This document shows, piece after piece, positions 33,928 through 41,562 of a stretch of DNA of 47,677 nucleotides. This DNA is from Lentisphaerota bacterium. GTDB lineage: Bacteria > Verrucomicrobiota > Lentisphaeria > Victivallales > Victivallaceae. The notes below the pieces were generated by a model. The model made no database searches. It had not been told where the DNA came from and was given only the letters and a program-made list of their open reading frames with translations. The DNA lies in the NCBI GenBank assembly GCA_015061775.1, contig SUVY01000015.1:1-47677 (forward strand), written 5' to 3'. Made by a program: the position numbers and the translations under genes. Within the stretch, counting starts at the first letter, position 1. Every line of letters starts with the position of its first letter.

Positions 33928-35922
33928 TTACTCGGCGGTGAATTCACCGGATTTGATCGCTTCATTGAGGAAGAAGTCCAGAGTGGTCTCGATAGACTGG
34001 TCGAGAGTGATCTCCGGAACCCAGTTGATATAACGTTTTGCGTTTTTGATGCTGGGTTTGCGGTGCTGGACATCCTGATATCCTTTGCCGTAAAAGGCTC
34101 CGGACTCAACTACGATGAAACCGGCGAACGGCGGGAATTTATCGCGCAGCGGATGGGCATCGAATTTCTTGACGAGAGTCTCAGCCATCTCTTTGATGCT
34201 CGCTTCGTTGTCGGGATTACCGATGTTGATGATTTTTCCGTCGCAGCATCCGTTCTCGTTCTCGATGATGCGGAAGAGAGCCTCGCTGCCCTCTTTGATA
34301 TCGACGAAGCAGCGTTTCTGCTCTCCGCCGTCAATGAGCTGGATGGGTGAACCCTGAACCAGATTGAGGATCAGCTGGGTGATGGCACGGCTGCTGCCGA
34401 TACGCGCGCTGGTGAGGCTGTCGAGACGGGGGCCGATCCAGTTGAACGGACGGAACAGCGTGAAGTTGAGCTGTCCTTTTGCTCCGTAAGCCCAGATGAC
34501 GCGGTCGAGCAGCTGCTTGCTGCTGGAGTAGATCCAGCGCTGCATGCTGATGGGACCGGTGATGAGTTTGCTGCTGTCCTCATCGAAGTTCTCATCGGTG
34601 CACATTCCGTAAACTTCGCTTGTTGAGGGGAAGATGATGCGTTTGTTGTATTTGACGCAGTAGCGCACGATCTTGAGGTTCTGCTCGAAGTCGAGCTCGA
34701 AGACGCGCAGCGGATTGCGGGTGTACTCGATGGGAGTAGCGATGGCGACCAGCGGAAGCACGATATCGCACTTGCGGACATGGTATTCGATCCACTCGCT
34801 GTGGATGGTGATATCTCCCTCGCGGAAGTTGAAGTTCTCTCTGCCGATCAGGTGGTCGATATAGTTGCTGCGCAGGTCCATTCCGTAAACTTCATATTTG
34901 CCGGACTCGAGCAGACGCTCGCTGATGTGGCTGCCGATGAATCCGTTGACACCGAGGATGAGGACGCTCTTTTTGCGGCCGGCGTTTTTGATACGGACGG
35001 GGTCGATGTTCCACTTCATGTTGGCGACGATCCTGCCGTCTTTGGCAAGCTGGCTGCCGGACTGGCAGATGCCGTTCTCAAACTCTCCGGAGGTGATTTC
35101 GACAGCCTTGTCTCCGCAGGCAACTACGAGCGGATCGGCAGAGATGACGGTTCCGGCGGCGGCACCGGTGGTGTTCTCGACGATCTTGGAGCCCCAGAAG
35201 AAGCATTTTCTGTCTCCGAGGAAGCTGAAGGCGCCGGGATAGGGTTTTGTGACAGCGCGGATGAGGTTGTGAACAGCTTCGGCACTCTTGTTCCAGTCGA
35301 TTTCACCGTCTTTTGCGCAGCGTCCGCCGTAGGTGGTGGCGTCTGCGTCGTTCTGAGGAATACGCTCAGCAGTTCCGTTTGCCAGTTTGGGCAGGGTGGT
35401 CTTGAGCAGTTTTTTTGCGGCATCGACAGCTTTGCCGAAGACGGTTTTCGCGGTGTCGCAGCAGCAGATGTCAAAACGCTCCTGAGCGATGATGTCTCCG
35501 GCGTCGGGTTTGTTGGTCATATAGTGCAGAGTTACTCCGCTCTCGGTCTCGCCGTTGATGATCGCCCAGTTGATCGGAACTCTTCCGCGGTATTTCGGAA
35601 GCAGTGATCCGTGGAGATTGACCGCTCCTTTTGCCGGGATATCGAGGATATCCTGCTTGAGGATGTTGCGGTAGTAGAAGCTGAAAATGAAATCCGGCTG
35701 CATCGCGCTGATCCTGCCGACCCAGACCGGGTGGTTGACGTTTTCAGGAGCATAGACCGGAATACCTTTGCTTACTGCAAGTTCGGCGACTGAGTCAAAC
35801 CAGATGTTTTCGTTTTTGCTGTCCTGATGGGTGAAGACGGCGCTGATTTCGTAACCTGCCTCAAGCAGTTCATTTATGGCGGCGCAGCCGATGTTGTGAT
35901 AGGCAAAGACAACACACTTCAT
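33928..35922 (-). CDS. arnA: bifunctional UDP-L-Ara4N formyltransferase / UDP-GlcA dehydrogenase ArnA
   Basis: A 664-residue two-domain enzyme. The N-terminal half (about 1-300) is a formyltransferase with [12 protein letters not shown] (Asn-x-His) and DAGDIIAQ (Asp). The C-terminal half (about 310-660) is an NAD-dependent decarboxylating dehydrogenase with [32 protein letters not shown] and [11 protein letters not shown]. Both length and order match E. coli ArnA. ATG at 35922 follows AAGGAG by seven bases and begins [16 protein letters not shown] at 35940 is rejected because it overlaps that ribosome site. The aminotransferase ArnB, which works between the two ArnA reactions, is not in this window. 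Confidence 0.93.
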   Translation of the reverse strand: MKCVVFAYHNIGCAAINELLEAGYEISAVFTHQDSKNENIWFDSVAELAVSKGIPVYAPENVNHPVWVGRISAMQPDFIFSFYYRNILKQDILDIPAKGAVNLHGSLLPKYRGRVPINWAIINGETESGVTLHYMTNKPDAGDIIAQERFDICCCDTAKTVFGKAVDAAKKLLKTTLPKLANGTAERIPQNDADATTYGGRCAKDGEIDWNKSAEAVHNLIRAVTKPYPGAFSFLGDRKCFFWGSKIVENTTGAAAGTVISADPLVVACGDKAVEITSGEFENGICQSGSQLAKDGRIVANMKWNIDPVRIKNAGRKKSVLILGVNGFIGSHISERLLESGKYEVYGMDLRSNYIDHLIGRENFNFREGDITIHSEWIEYHVRKCDIVLPLVAIATPIEYTRNPLRVFELDFEQNLKIVRYCVKYNKRIIFPSTSEVYGMCTDENFDEDSSKLITGPISMQRWIYSSSKQLLDRVIWAYGAKGQLNFTLFRPFNWIGPRLDSLTSARIGSSRAITQLILNLVQGSPIQLIDGGEQKRCFVDIKEGSEALFRIIENENGCCDGKIINIGNPDNEASIKEMAETLVKKFDAHPLRDKFPPFAGFIVVESGAFYGKGYQDVQHRKPSIKNAKRYINWVPEITLDQSIETTLDFFLNEAIKSGEFTAE

Positions 35923-36169
35923 AATTAAGCTCCTTTTCAAAACTTATTTGTGGAATATTTACTATAAACTTTAATGTAATATACATCATCATTCCGTTGT
36001 TTTCCAGTATGCAGGCATTTTATTTTGAAACAAAATGCGGACGGCACGTTTTTTTGAAAATGCAAGTGCGTAATCGGAATTTTTTTTAACAAAATTTCAC
36101 ATGTTTTTGTCGAAAAGCATTTGCAATATTGGCACTTGCGGGATATTTTGATAGAGTTGCACCACAGGG

Positions 36170-36178
36170 TTATCAACA
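36170..36178 (+). promoter_or_regulatory. DnaA-box-like site TTATCAACA
   Basis: Differs from the E. coli consensus TTATCCACA at a single base and lies five bases before the tandem 11-mer array. Confidence 0.5.
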
Positions 36179-36182
36179 GGGG

Positions 36183-36215
36183 TTGTTAATAACTTGTTAA
36201 TAACTTGTAAACAAC
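36183..36215 (-). repeat. three tandem 11-bp DnaA-box-like repeats
   Basis: TTGTTAATAAC, TTGTTAATAAC and TTGTAAACAAC stand head to tail with no spacing. On the minus strand each full copy contains TTATTAACA, which matches seven of nine bases of the DnaA-box consensus. The 11-bp period is about one helical turn, so bound proteins would sit on the same face. A fourth exact copy is at 36435-36445. Confidence 0.7.
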
Positions 36216-36434
36216 TTTTTATGAGGAGCGAAGTTGAGCTGGCGTGTTCATAAGCTCTCAATTTTTTGTCTGAAACAGCAGTGTTGAGGCGTTGTACGGC
36301 ATAGAAAGACGTGTTTTTGAGCTCAAAATCACTCTGTCTGACTGTACAAAGGCTCCTGTTTCAGCAAGGATCGTGTGGCTTGCATGATAATGAAAAATAT
36401 TGTAAACCGTTGATTTGCCGCAGAGGAATGTACG

Positions 36435-36445
36435 TTGTTAATAAC
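36435..36445 (-). promoter_or_regulatory. fourth TTGTTAATAAC copy, candidate dnaA autoregulatory site
   Basis: An exact copy of the 11-mer 32 bases before the dnaA ATG. Bound DnaA here could repress its own transcription or translation initiation. Confidence 0.5.
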
Positions 36446-36477
36446 TTTCAGGCAAAACAGTTTTGAGCAGAGGAAAT

Positions 36478-37857
36478 ATGGAACAGTCTGAGTTTAGAGC
36501 ACAGCAGGTATGGAGCATCGCTTCACACCGCCTGATGGAAAAGCACCGGGAGCTTTATGCCACCTGGTTCAGCAAGCTTGTTCCGTTGCGCTGCACCAGC
36601 AATGAACATGGGGAAACCATCGTTCTCGGAGTCAATGACGATTTCTTCGGCCAGTTTATCAGCGAGGATTACAACGATCAGATGTCCGAAGCCCTCCGGG
36701 ATATCGACGGAGTCAATTACCTTTATGAGTGGGAGGCGGGACATATTCCTCCGAGCACTCCGCAGCCTCCGCCTCCGCCGGCACCGGTTGCCAAGGCGAT
36801 CGAGCCCAAGCGGCCTCAGCTTCGTCCGGGCAGCGGAAGAGAGTTCACTTTCCAGAATTTCATCGTGGGCGACGAGAACCGTCACGCCTTTGCCGCCGCC
36901 AAAGCGGTATCTGAAATGCCCGGAGAGATCTACAATCCGCTCTTCATTTACGGTCCGAGCGGAGTCGGCAAGACCCACCTGATGAATGCCATTGCCTCTG
37001 CTATTCAGGAGAAGAATCCGAGACTGCGCATCCGCAATATGACTTGCGATGAGCTTCTTACTGATTTTTATAATCTGCTCACCCAGCACCAGAGTCTGGC
37101 GGAGTTCAGATCGAATCTCCGCGATGTCGATGTGCTTCTCGTGGATGATGTCCATAATCTCGCGCAGAAGAAGCAGATCCAGGAGGAGTTCTTCAATGTG
37201 TTCAATACATTGTATAAGCGCAATGCGCAGATAATTCTGACAAGCGACCGCCAGCCCTGCGAGCTTTCCGGAATCGAACAGCGTCTGACCACCCGTTTTG
37301 AGTCTGAGATGGTGACAGAGCTCAATATGCCGGGATTTGAGGCACGTATGGCGATATTGAGGATGTGGAGAAGTGATATTCTCTCATCGTCGCCGCTTCC
37401 GGATAAATTCCTTGAATTTGTAGCGACCAATATCACTTCGAGCGTGCGCCGTTTGAAGAGTGCGTTTTTCCGTCTTGCGACTTACGCTTCGCTCAGCGGA
37501 AGCTCCGAGTTGACCATAGAACGTGCCGAAGAGCTTCTCCGCGCTCAGATCGCGCAGGAGAGCCGCGAGGTCTCCATAGAGACTATCCAACGCCAGGTGT
37601 CAAAGTATTTCGGAGTAAGTATAACCGACATCCTCGGCGGACGGCGAACCAATAATATAGTTATTCCGCGTCTGATAGCCATGTACCTCAGCCGCGAACT
37701 CACTTTGAAGTCAACAAATGAGATCGGAGCCGCATTCGGACGCAATCATGCGACGATCCTCTCGGCTGAGAAGCGTATAAAAGAGCTGTGCGAGAAGGAT
37801 GAAAATATCCGGCGTTCAGTAAGCCAGCTGCGCCACGAGATAAAGAAGGGCAGCTGA
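36478..37857 (+). CDS. dnaA: chromosomal replication initiator DnaA
   Basis: A 459-residue AAA+ initiator. Domain I covers about 1-80. A Pro-rich linker (PPSTPQPPPPPAP) forms domain II. The AAA+ core has Walker A GPSGVGKT (159-166) and Walker B LLVDDVHNLA. Domain IV carries IVIPRLIAMYLSRELT and the DNA-contact helix. The usual signature GGRDHTTV reads FGRNHATIL here (R422-N-H-A-T426), changing Asp to Asn and Thr to Ala. The ATG at 36478 follows AGAGGA by five bases; an in-frame TTG at 36463 is rejected because it lies upstream of that site. Length and order are normal. dnaN is not adjacent. Confidence 0.95.
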   Translation: MEQSEFRAQQVWSIASHRLMEKHRELYATWFSKLVPLRCTSNEHGETIVLGVNDDFFGQFISEDYNDQMSEALRDIDGVNYLYEWEAGHIPPSTPQPPPPPAPVAKAIEPKRPQLRPGSGREFTFQNFIVGDENRHAFAAAKAVSEMPGEIYNPLFIYGPSGVGKTHLMNAIASAIQEKNPRLRIRNMTCDELLTDFYNLLTQHQSLAEFRSNLRDVDVLLVDDVHNLAQKKQIQEEFFNVFNTLYKRNAQIILTSDRQPCELSGIEQRLTTRFESEMVTELNMPGFEARMAILRMWRSDILSSSPLPDKFLEFVATNITSSVRRLKSAFFRLATYASLSGSSELTIERAEELLRAQIAQESREVSIETIQRQVSKYFGVSITDILGGRRTNNIVIPRLIAMYLSRELTLKSTNEIGAAFGRNHATILSAEKRIKELCEKDENIRRSVSQLRHEIKKGS

Positions 37858-37872
37858 AAAAGCAAGTTTTTG

Positions 37873-37907
37873 AGGAGTTTTTCCGACAGGATAAGCTCCT
37901 TTTTTTT
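37873..37907 (+). terminator. candidate terminator after dnaA
   Basis: AGGAG (37873-37877) can pair with CTCCT (37896-37900), followed by a T run to 37907. The loop is long (18 bases), so it is moderate evidence only. Confidence 0.45.
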
Positions 37908-37943
37908 GGCACAAAATCTATGTTTTTTGTCATGAAAATAATC

Positions 37944-37972
37944 TTGTAAAAAGAGCATTCAGATGGTATTTT
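37944..37972 (+). promoter_or_regulatory. candidate promoter of the glycosidase gene at 38009
   Basis: TTGTAA (37944-37949), 17 bp, TATTTT (37967-37972), followed 36 bases later by the ATG, with AAGGAG in between. Confidence 0.5.
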
Positions 37973-38008
37973 AAGTAAAATCTTAAAATATTGTAAGGAG
38001 TTGATAAT

Positions 38009-40057
38009 ATGTCTGCTTATTCTGTCGCCAATGCTGTTATATCCTCTTGCGGAAAACTGCTGTCGTTGAAGTCTCCCTCGGGAATGGAGCTCGTTTCTCC
38101 GGGAGAGCTGTGGAGTCTCTGCCTCGCCACGGATGAGTGTCAGGAAATAGAGGTTTGTTCTTCCGGGGATCCTGAAATCAAAGAGCTTGAAGATGGGCTC
38201 GAGATGCGTTATTCTGAAGTTTGCGACAGTCTCGGCAGGATATATGAAATTGACGTGAAAGTTATAATCTCCGCTGCGGACGGCAAACTGGCAATGGGAA
38301 TCGAACTCGCCAATAATGTGCCGGGGACCGTGGTGAGAGAGTGCCGTTTTCCGGTGCTGAAACTCTCTCCTGCGGCAGAAAAGTTTGCATGGCGCAACTC
38401 GCAGAAGGCGGGAACAGTCCATCCGTCGATAGAGGCATGGAAAAACTCCAAACTCAATGCTGCTCCGGGGTATCAGGGGCTTGACGAAGTTTTCAGACGG
38501 GAAATACTCCATTATCCCGGCAAGATGGCGACCACCAACAGCTATATCCTCGATGGAGGAGATGAAGGCGTTTATCTGGGAAGTCACGATACCTCTTTTC
38601 AGACTACTTTGCATATTGCTCAGGCAAATGTGGAAGACAGCTCTGTCAATATGATGATGGTGAAACTTCCTTTCCTTGAGGCGGGCAAAAACTTCGTTTG
38701 CCGGGATTTCATTTTGTCAGCCTATTCCGGCACATGGCACAAGGGAGCTGATATCTACCGGGAGTTTCTGGTGAAAAATATTGCCCTTCCGCAAATTCCG
38801 GAAAAACTCAAGTTTTTCAACGGCTGGGAGCGGCTTATCCTGCGTACGCAATACGGAGAAAACCTCTTTACCTACCGCGATTTGCCTGCCGTCGCTGCCG
38901 AGCTCAAGGAGTGCGGAGTTGACTCGCTGCTTATTTTCGGATGGCACTCTGGAGGGCATGATAACGACTATCCGAACTACTGTGTTTCCGAAAGTCTCGG
39001 AGGCTATGATGAGTTCAAAAAAGCAATCGCGCAGGTAAAAGCTATGGGAATTCAGGTGAATTTATATTCAAACGGTCAGCTCATCGACCGAACTTCTGAG
39101 TTCTACCGCTCAGGAGCGGGTCCGCGCAGCGCGATACGCGATATACGCGGAGTTGAAGAGTCCCAACGCTGGGGATTCAGCGGCTACGGTATTTACAACA
39201 GCTATTTCGGAGGCAGAACATTTTCCCGCGCCTGTCCGTGTGCAGTTGAAATGACTGAAAAACTGTATGAATTTGTGGATCTTGCTTATGATCTCGGAGC
39301 TGACGGAGTGTTTTTCGATCAGCTCGGCAGCGGAGATCCAATATGCTTTGCTCCTGACCACGGCCACGAGGTTCCGTTTACGCGAATCATGACGGCGAGA
39401 AGGGATATGCTGCTCAAGCTGCGCGAATATGCTCACTCCAAGGGGCTCAGTATCGGAATCGAACACGCATCTGATATTACAGCCGGTTGCGTGGATTACG
39501 TGCACAGTATGCCCGGAGGAGCCGCGGTGAGAGGCAAGATCACCGATGGAGTAAAGCCTTTTATTCCGACAGATTTTGAGTATTTCCACTATGTTTTCCC
39601 TGAGGCGCAGATATCGAACCGCGAGATACGCGACGACAATGATATTGAGCGCAGAGTGAATCGTATGCTGCTCTTTTGTTTGCAGACCGATGTGGAAATC
39701 AAACGCTGCCGTGCAACGATCGGAACGACTCCGCATTATAAGGCATATCTTACGGAGGCGTTGTCATTCAAAAAGCGCAACCGCCGTTATCTTGAAGATG
39801 CAAAGTTCCGTTCGACAGCTGATGTAAGAGCCGAAGGGAAAGATATCGACGTTGCAGGCTTCCTGCTTCCGGACGGAACATACACCGTGCTCGCCACCCA
39901 GTCGCACCTTGAGGAGGCTGAGTTTGTTCCAAGCGGCTTTGCGCTTTCCGAGTGCGATCATATAGACGTTCTTGGAGAAGCAGAGCAGCTTCCCGGCGGA
40001 AAGATGTTGCTGAAGCGTCATGCTTTAGTGCTTATGCATATCAATAGGCAAAGGTAG
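38009..40057 (+). CDS. DUF6259-like TIM-barrel glycoside hydrolase
   Basis: A 682-residue protein without a signal peptide. A beta-rich N-terminal part (about 1-260) precedes a barrel (about 265-600) with IFGWHSGGHDNDYPNY, VNLYSNGQLIDR, GADGVFFDQLGSG and GLSIGIEHASD, in the style of GH36/GH-D-like enzymes and, from memory, DUF6259. The Asp in FFDQLG and the Glu in GIEHASD are candidate catalytic residues. An AAGGAG site precedes the ATG. The last two codons and the stop lie inside a dispersed repeat, so the C-terminus may have been remodelled. The substrate is unknown. Confidence 0.72.
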   Translation: MSAYSVANAVISSCGKLLSLKSPSGMELVSPGELWSLCLATDECQEIEVCSSGDPEIKELEDGLEMRYSEVCDSLGRIYEIDVKVIISAADGKLAMGIELANNVPGTVVRECRFPVLKLSPAAEKFAWRNSQKAGTVHPSIEAWKNSKLNAAPGYQGLDEVFRREILHYPGKMATTNSYILDGGDEGVYLGSHDTSFQTTLHIAQANVEDSSVNMMMVKLPFLEAGKNFVCRDFILSAYSGTWHKGADIYREFLVKNIALPQIPEKLKFFNGWERLILRTQYGENLFTYRDLPAVAAELKECGVDSLLIFGWHSGGHDNDYPNYCVSESLGGYDEFKKAIAQVKAMGIQVNLYSNGQLIDRTSEFYRSGAGPRSAIRDIRGVEESQRWGFSGYGIYNSYFGGRTFSRACPCAVEMTEKLYEFVDLAYDLGADGVFFDQLGSGDPICFAPDHGHEVPFTRIMTARRDMLLKLREYAHSKGLSIGIEHASDITAGCVDYVHSMPGGAAVRGKITDGVKPFIPTDFEYFHYVFPEAQISNREIRDDNDIERRVNRMLLFCLQTDVEIKRCRATIGTTPHYKAYLTEALSFKKRNRRYLEDAKFRSTADVRAEGKDIDVAGFLLPDGTYTVLATQSHLEEAEFVPSGFALSECDHIDVLGEAEQLPGGKMLLKRHALVLMHINRQR

Positions 40058-40233
40058 ATAAAAGTAAATAAAAAAGTTTTTTCGCTTTTCTTGAAAGGGT
40101 GAGATCCGCCGTCGCCAAGGCTATGGCGGGACAAGGGGAAAAGAATAACGAAGCCGACGTTCGGCTTTTTTTCTCGCGAAAAGAAGTTTTCCCGCTTTCC
40201 CCGCATCATCTCCCCATATCGGGAACAAAGCTT
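40049..40233 (+). repeat. 185-bp dispersed repeat, copy 2
   Basis: Matches 27846-28030 at 181 of 185 positions in the same orientation. Its first nine bases (CAAAGGTAG) are also the last two codons and stop of the upstream gene. The inner GAAGCCGA stem is kept, with one outer G-T wobble. Confidence 0.85.
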
Positions 40234-40254
40234 ATCAATAAAAGCATTTGAGAA

Positions 40255-40296
40255 AAATTTATTCCGGAGAGTGCTTGATTTCTCCGGAATAAATTT
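40255..40296. terminator. perfect 16-bp hairpin, bidirectional terminator
   Basis: A 16-base arm (40255-40270) is exactly complementary to 40281-40296, with a 10-base loop. The core is ATTCCGGAGA/TCTCCGGAAT, flanked by AAATTT on both sides. It lies between convergent genes and could stop transcripts from both. The remaining bases to 40365 hold nothing recognisable. Confidence 0.7.
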
Positions 40297-40365
40297 CCAA
40301 ACGCACCGAAAATCCCAATACTGAGCATTATTCCGGTCAGATTATTTCACAACACCGGTCGAGTT

Positions 40366-41406
40366 TCATTTTTCGGCAGTTGTTTTCTCCATCCTGCTTT
40401 CGGCATCGCATGCAGGGAATATGATGGTGTCATTTTTAATCTCTGCCGGACGGGAAAAATCAATGACGAGATTTTTTGAATGATGACCGAAGGGAAATCC
40501 GGTATAAACAGGCACATCGACTTTTTCTGTAAATTTTTCGAGTACAGTATTGATATTATCCAGCTTGTCATTTGTCCTTGTGATATGACCGAACACAACG
40601 GCAGAAACTCCTTTAAAAAATCCTGCTGTCAACAGTTCATCCAGGTCGGCGCTGATTTTTTTTGCATTTTGTTTCACGCTCTCTATTATCACGATTCTGC
40701 CGGCGGTTTGCAAACCGTAATTTGCACTCATTACCCGGGTATAACGCTGGATCAGCCCTGCTACGACTTTGCCGGAACAATCACCGCTGCGGAGCGGTTT
40801 CAGTTTCACTCTTACTTCCTCTCCATGCAGCATTTTTTTCATCAGAGGTATGATTTTTTTAGAGAGCCCGGGATGTGAGTTGACCGTGGGACCCGCCATT
40901 GGACGTCCGTATCCTTTTGTACTCAAAGCACAAAGCAGCATTGTTACATCGCTGTATCCCAGTACATAAAGTTCAGGGCGGCGCGGTAATTTTTCCCAGT
41001 TGATATTTGCTACCAGATCTTGTGTGCCTCTTCCGCCGCGGGAGCAGATGATGATATCATTTTCCATATCACACCATGCTGCTTCAAAATCTTTCACGCG
41101 CAATTCGACCGGAATCGAAGCATAAGAATTTTTTTTGATATTTTCCGGTACCATGGAGGCATGGGGATATACTTTGACTTTCATACCTGCAGCCCGTAAA
41201 AGTTCGATCCCTTTGTTATATGACTTGGGGGCAGGATATGATGCCGGAGTAATTACTGCAACTGTTTTTATGTGTGCGGGATATACTCCTGTGTAATCAA
41301 TGTTTTTCCCTTTTACGTCAAATACTTCCGGATCTGCATTTGCCGGAGCACTTGAGAGATGGGCGACACAAAACGAAAACAAGGTGAGCAGTAAAAACTT
41401 TTTCAT
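40366..41406 (-). CDS. exported S66-family LD-carboxypeptidase-like protein
   Basis: The family trims the terminal D-alanine from peptidoglycan tetrapeptides, or acts on related peptides such as microcin C7 (MccF). This 346-residue form has an N-terminal signal peptide (KKFLLLTLFSFCVAHLSSA), unusual for the mostly cytosolic LdcA, and so would act in the periplasm. The catalytic triad is readable: Ser in VLGYSDVTML (about 150), Glu in IVIIESVKQ (about 240) and His in FPFGHHSKN (about 305). SRGGRGTQDL matches the family's SRGG segment. It is driven by the second copy of the promoter module. Confidence 0.85.
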   Translation of the reverse strand: MKKFLLLTLFSFCVAHLSSAPANADPEVFDVKGKNIDYTGVYPAHIKTVAVITPASYPAPKSYNKGIELLRAAGMKVKVYPHASMVPENIKKNSYASIPVELRVKDFEAAWCDMENDIIICSRGGRGTQDLVANINWEKLPRRPELYVLGYSDVTMLLCALSTKGYGRPMAGPTVNSHPGLSKKIIPLMKKMLHGEEVRVKLKPLRSGDCSGKVVAGLIQRYTRVMSANYGLQTAGRIVIIESVKQNAKKISADLDELLTAGFFKGVSAVVFGHITRTNDKLDNINTVLEKFTEKVDVPVYTGFPFGHHSKNLVIDFSRPAEIKNDTIIFPACDAESRMEKTTAEK

Positions 41407-41454
41407 AAAACGCCTTTGATTATTTTTTTGCTATTGTCCTGATTTTTGTAAAAA

Positions 41455-41539
41455 ATTTTTTAAAATTGATGATAAACGTTATTTGATATAGGTCTAAATA
41501 TAGCACATTCACTATATTTTGTCAACATACGCCAAACGC
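41455..41539 (-). repeat. 85-bp promoter-bearing module, copy 2 (inverted)
   Basis: Eighty of 85 bases match 25456-25540 read on the other strand. It fills the gap between the GH92 gene's end and the carboxypeptidase gene and points at the latter. Confidence 0.8.
41497..41525 (-). promoter_or_regulatory. strong candidate promoter of the LD-carboxypeptidase gene
   Basis: On the minus strand: TTGACA (41520-41525), 17 bp, TATATT (41497-41502). Start of transcription would be near 41490, about 84 bases before the ATG. Both boxes are unchanged relative to copy 1. Confidence 0.75.
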
Positions 41540-41562
41540 TTGTTGCGGACAGCGGGACCATT

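Larger units (their letters stand above)
35923..36477. other. AT-rich region upstream of dnaA, candidate replication origin
   Basis: No gene is supported in these 555 bases between the divergent arnA and dnaA. The region is AT-rich and contains one near-consensus DnaA box, three tandem 11-mers and a fourth isolated copy of the 11-mer. It should hold the dnaA promoter and may be the chromosomal origin. dnaN and gyrB are not next to dnaA, so position alone does not prove origin function. Confidence 0.5.

Noticed and set aside
34780-35607. Plus-strand open frame of 275 codons opposite arnA
   Set aside because: Low-complexity acidic and glycine-rich translation that mirrors arnA codons. ArnA itself is unmistakable.
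35923-35940. TTG start for arnA at 35940
   Set aside because: It would include the AAGGAG ribosome site that precedes the ATG at 35922.
36463-36477. TTG start for dnaA at 36463
   Set aside because: The AGAGGA ribosome site lies within these bases and serves the ATG at 36478.
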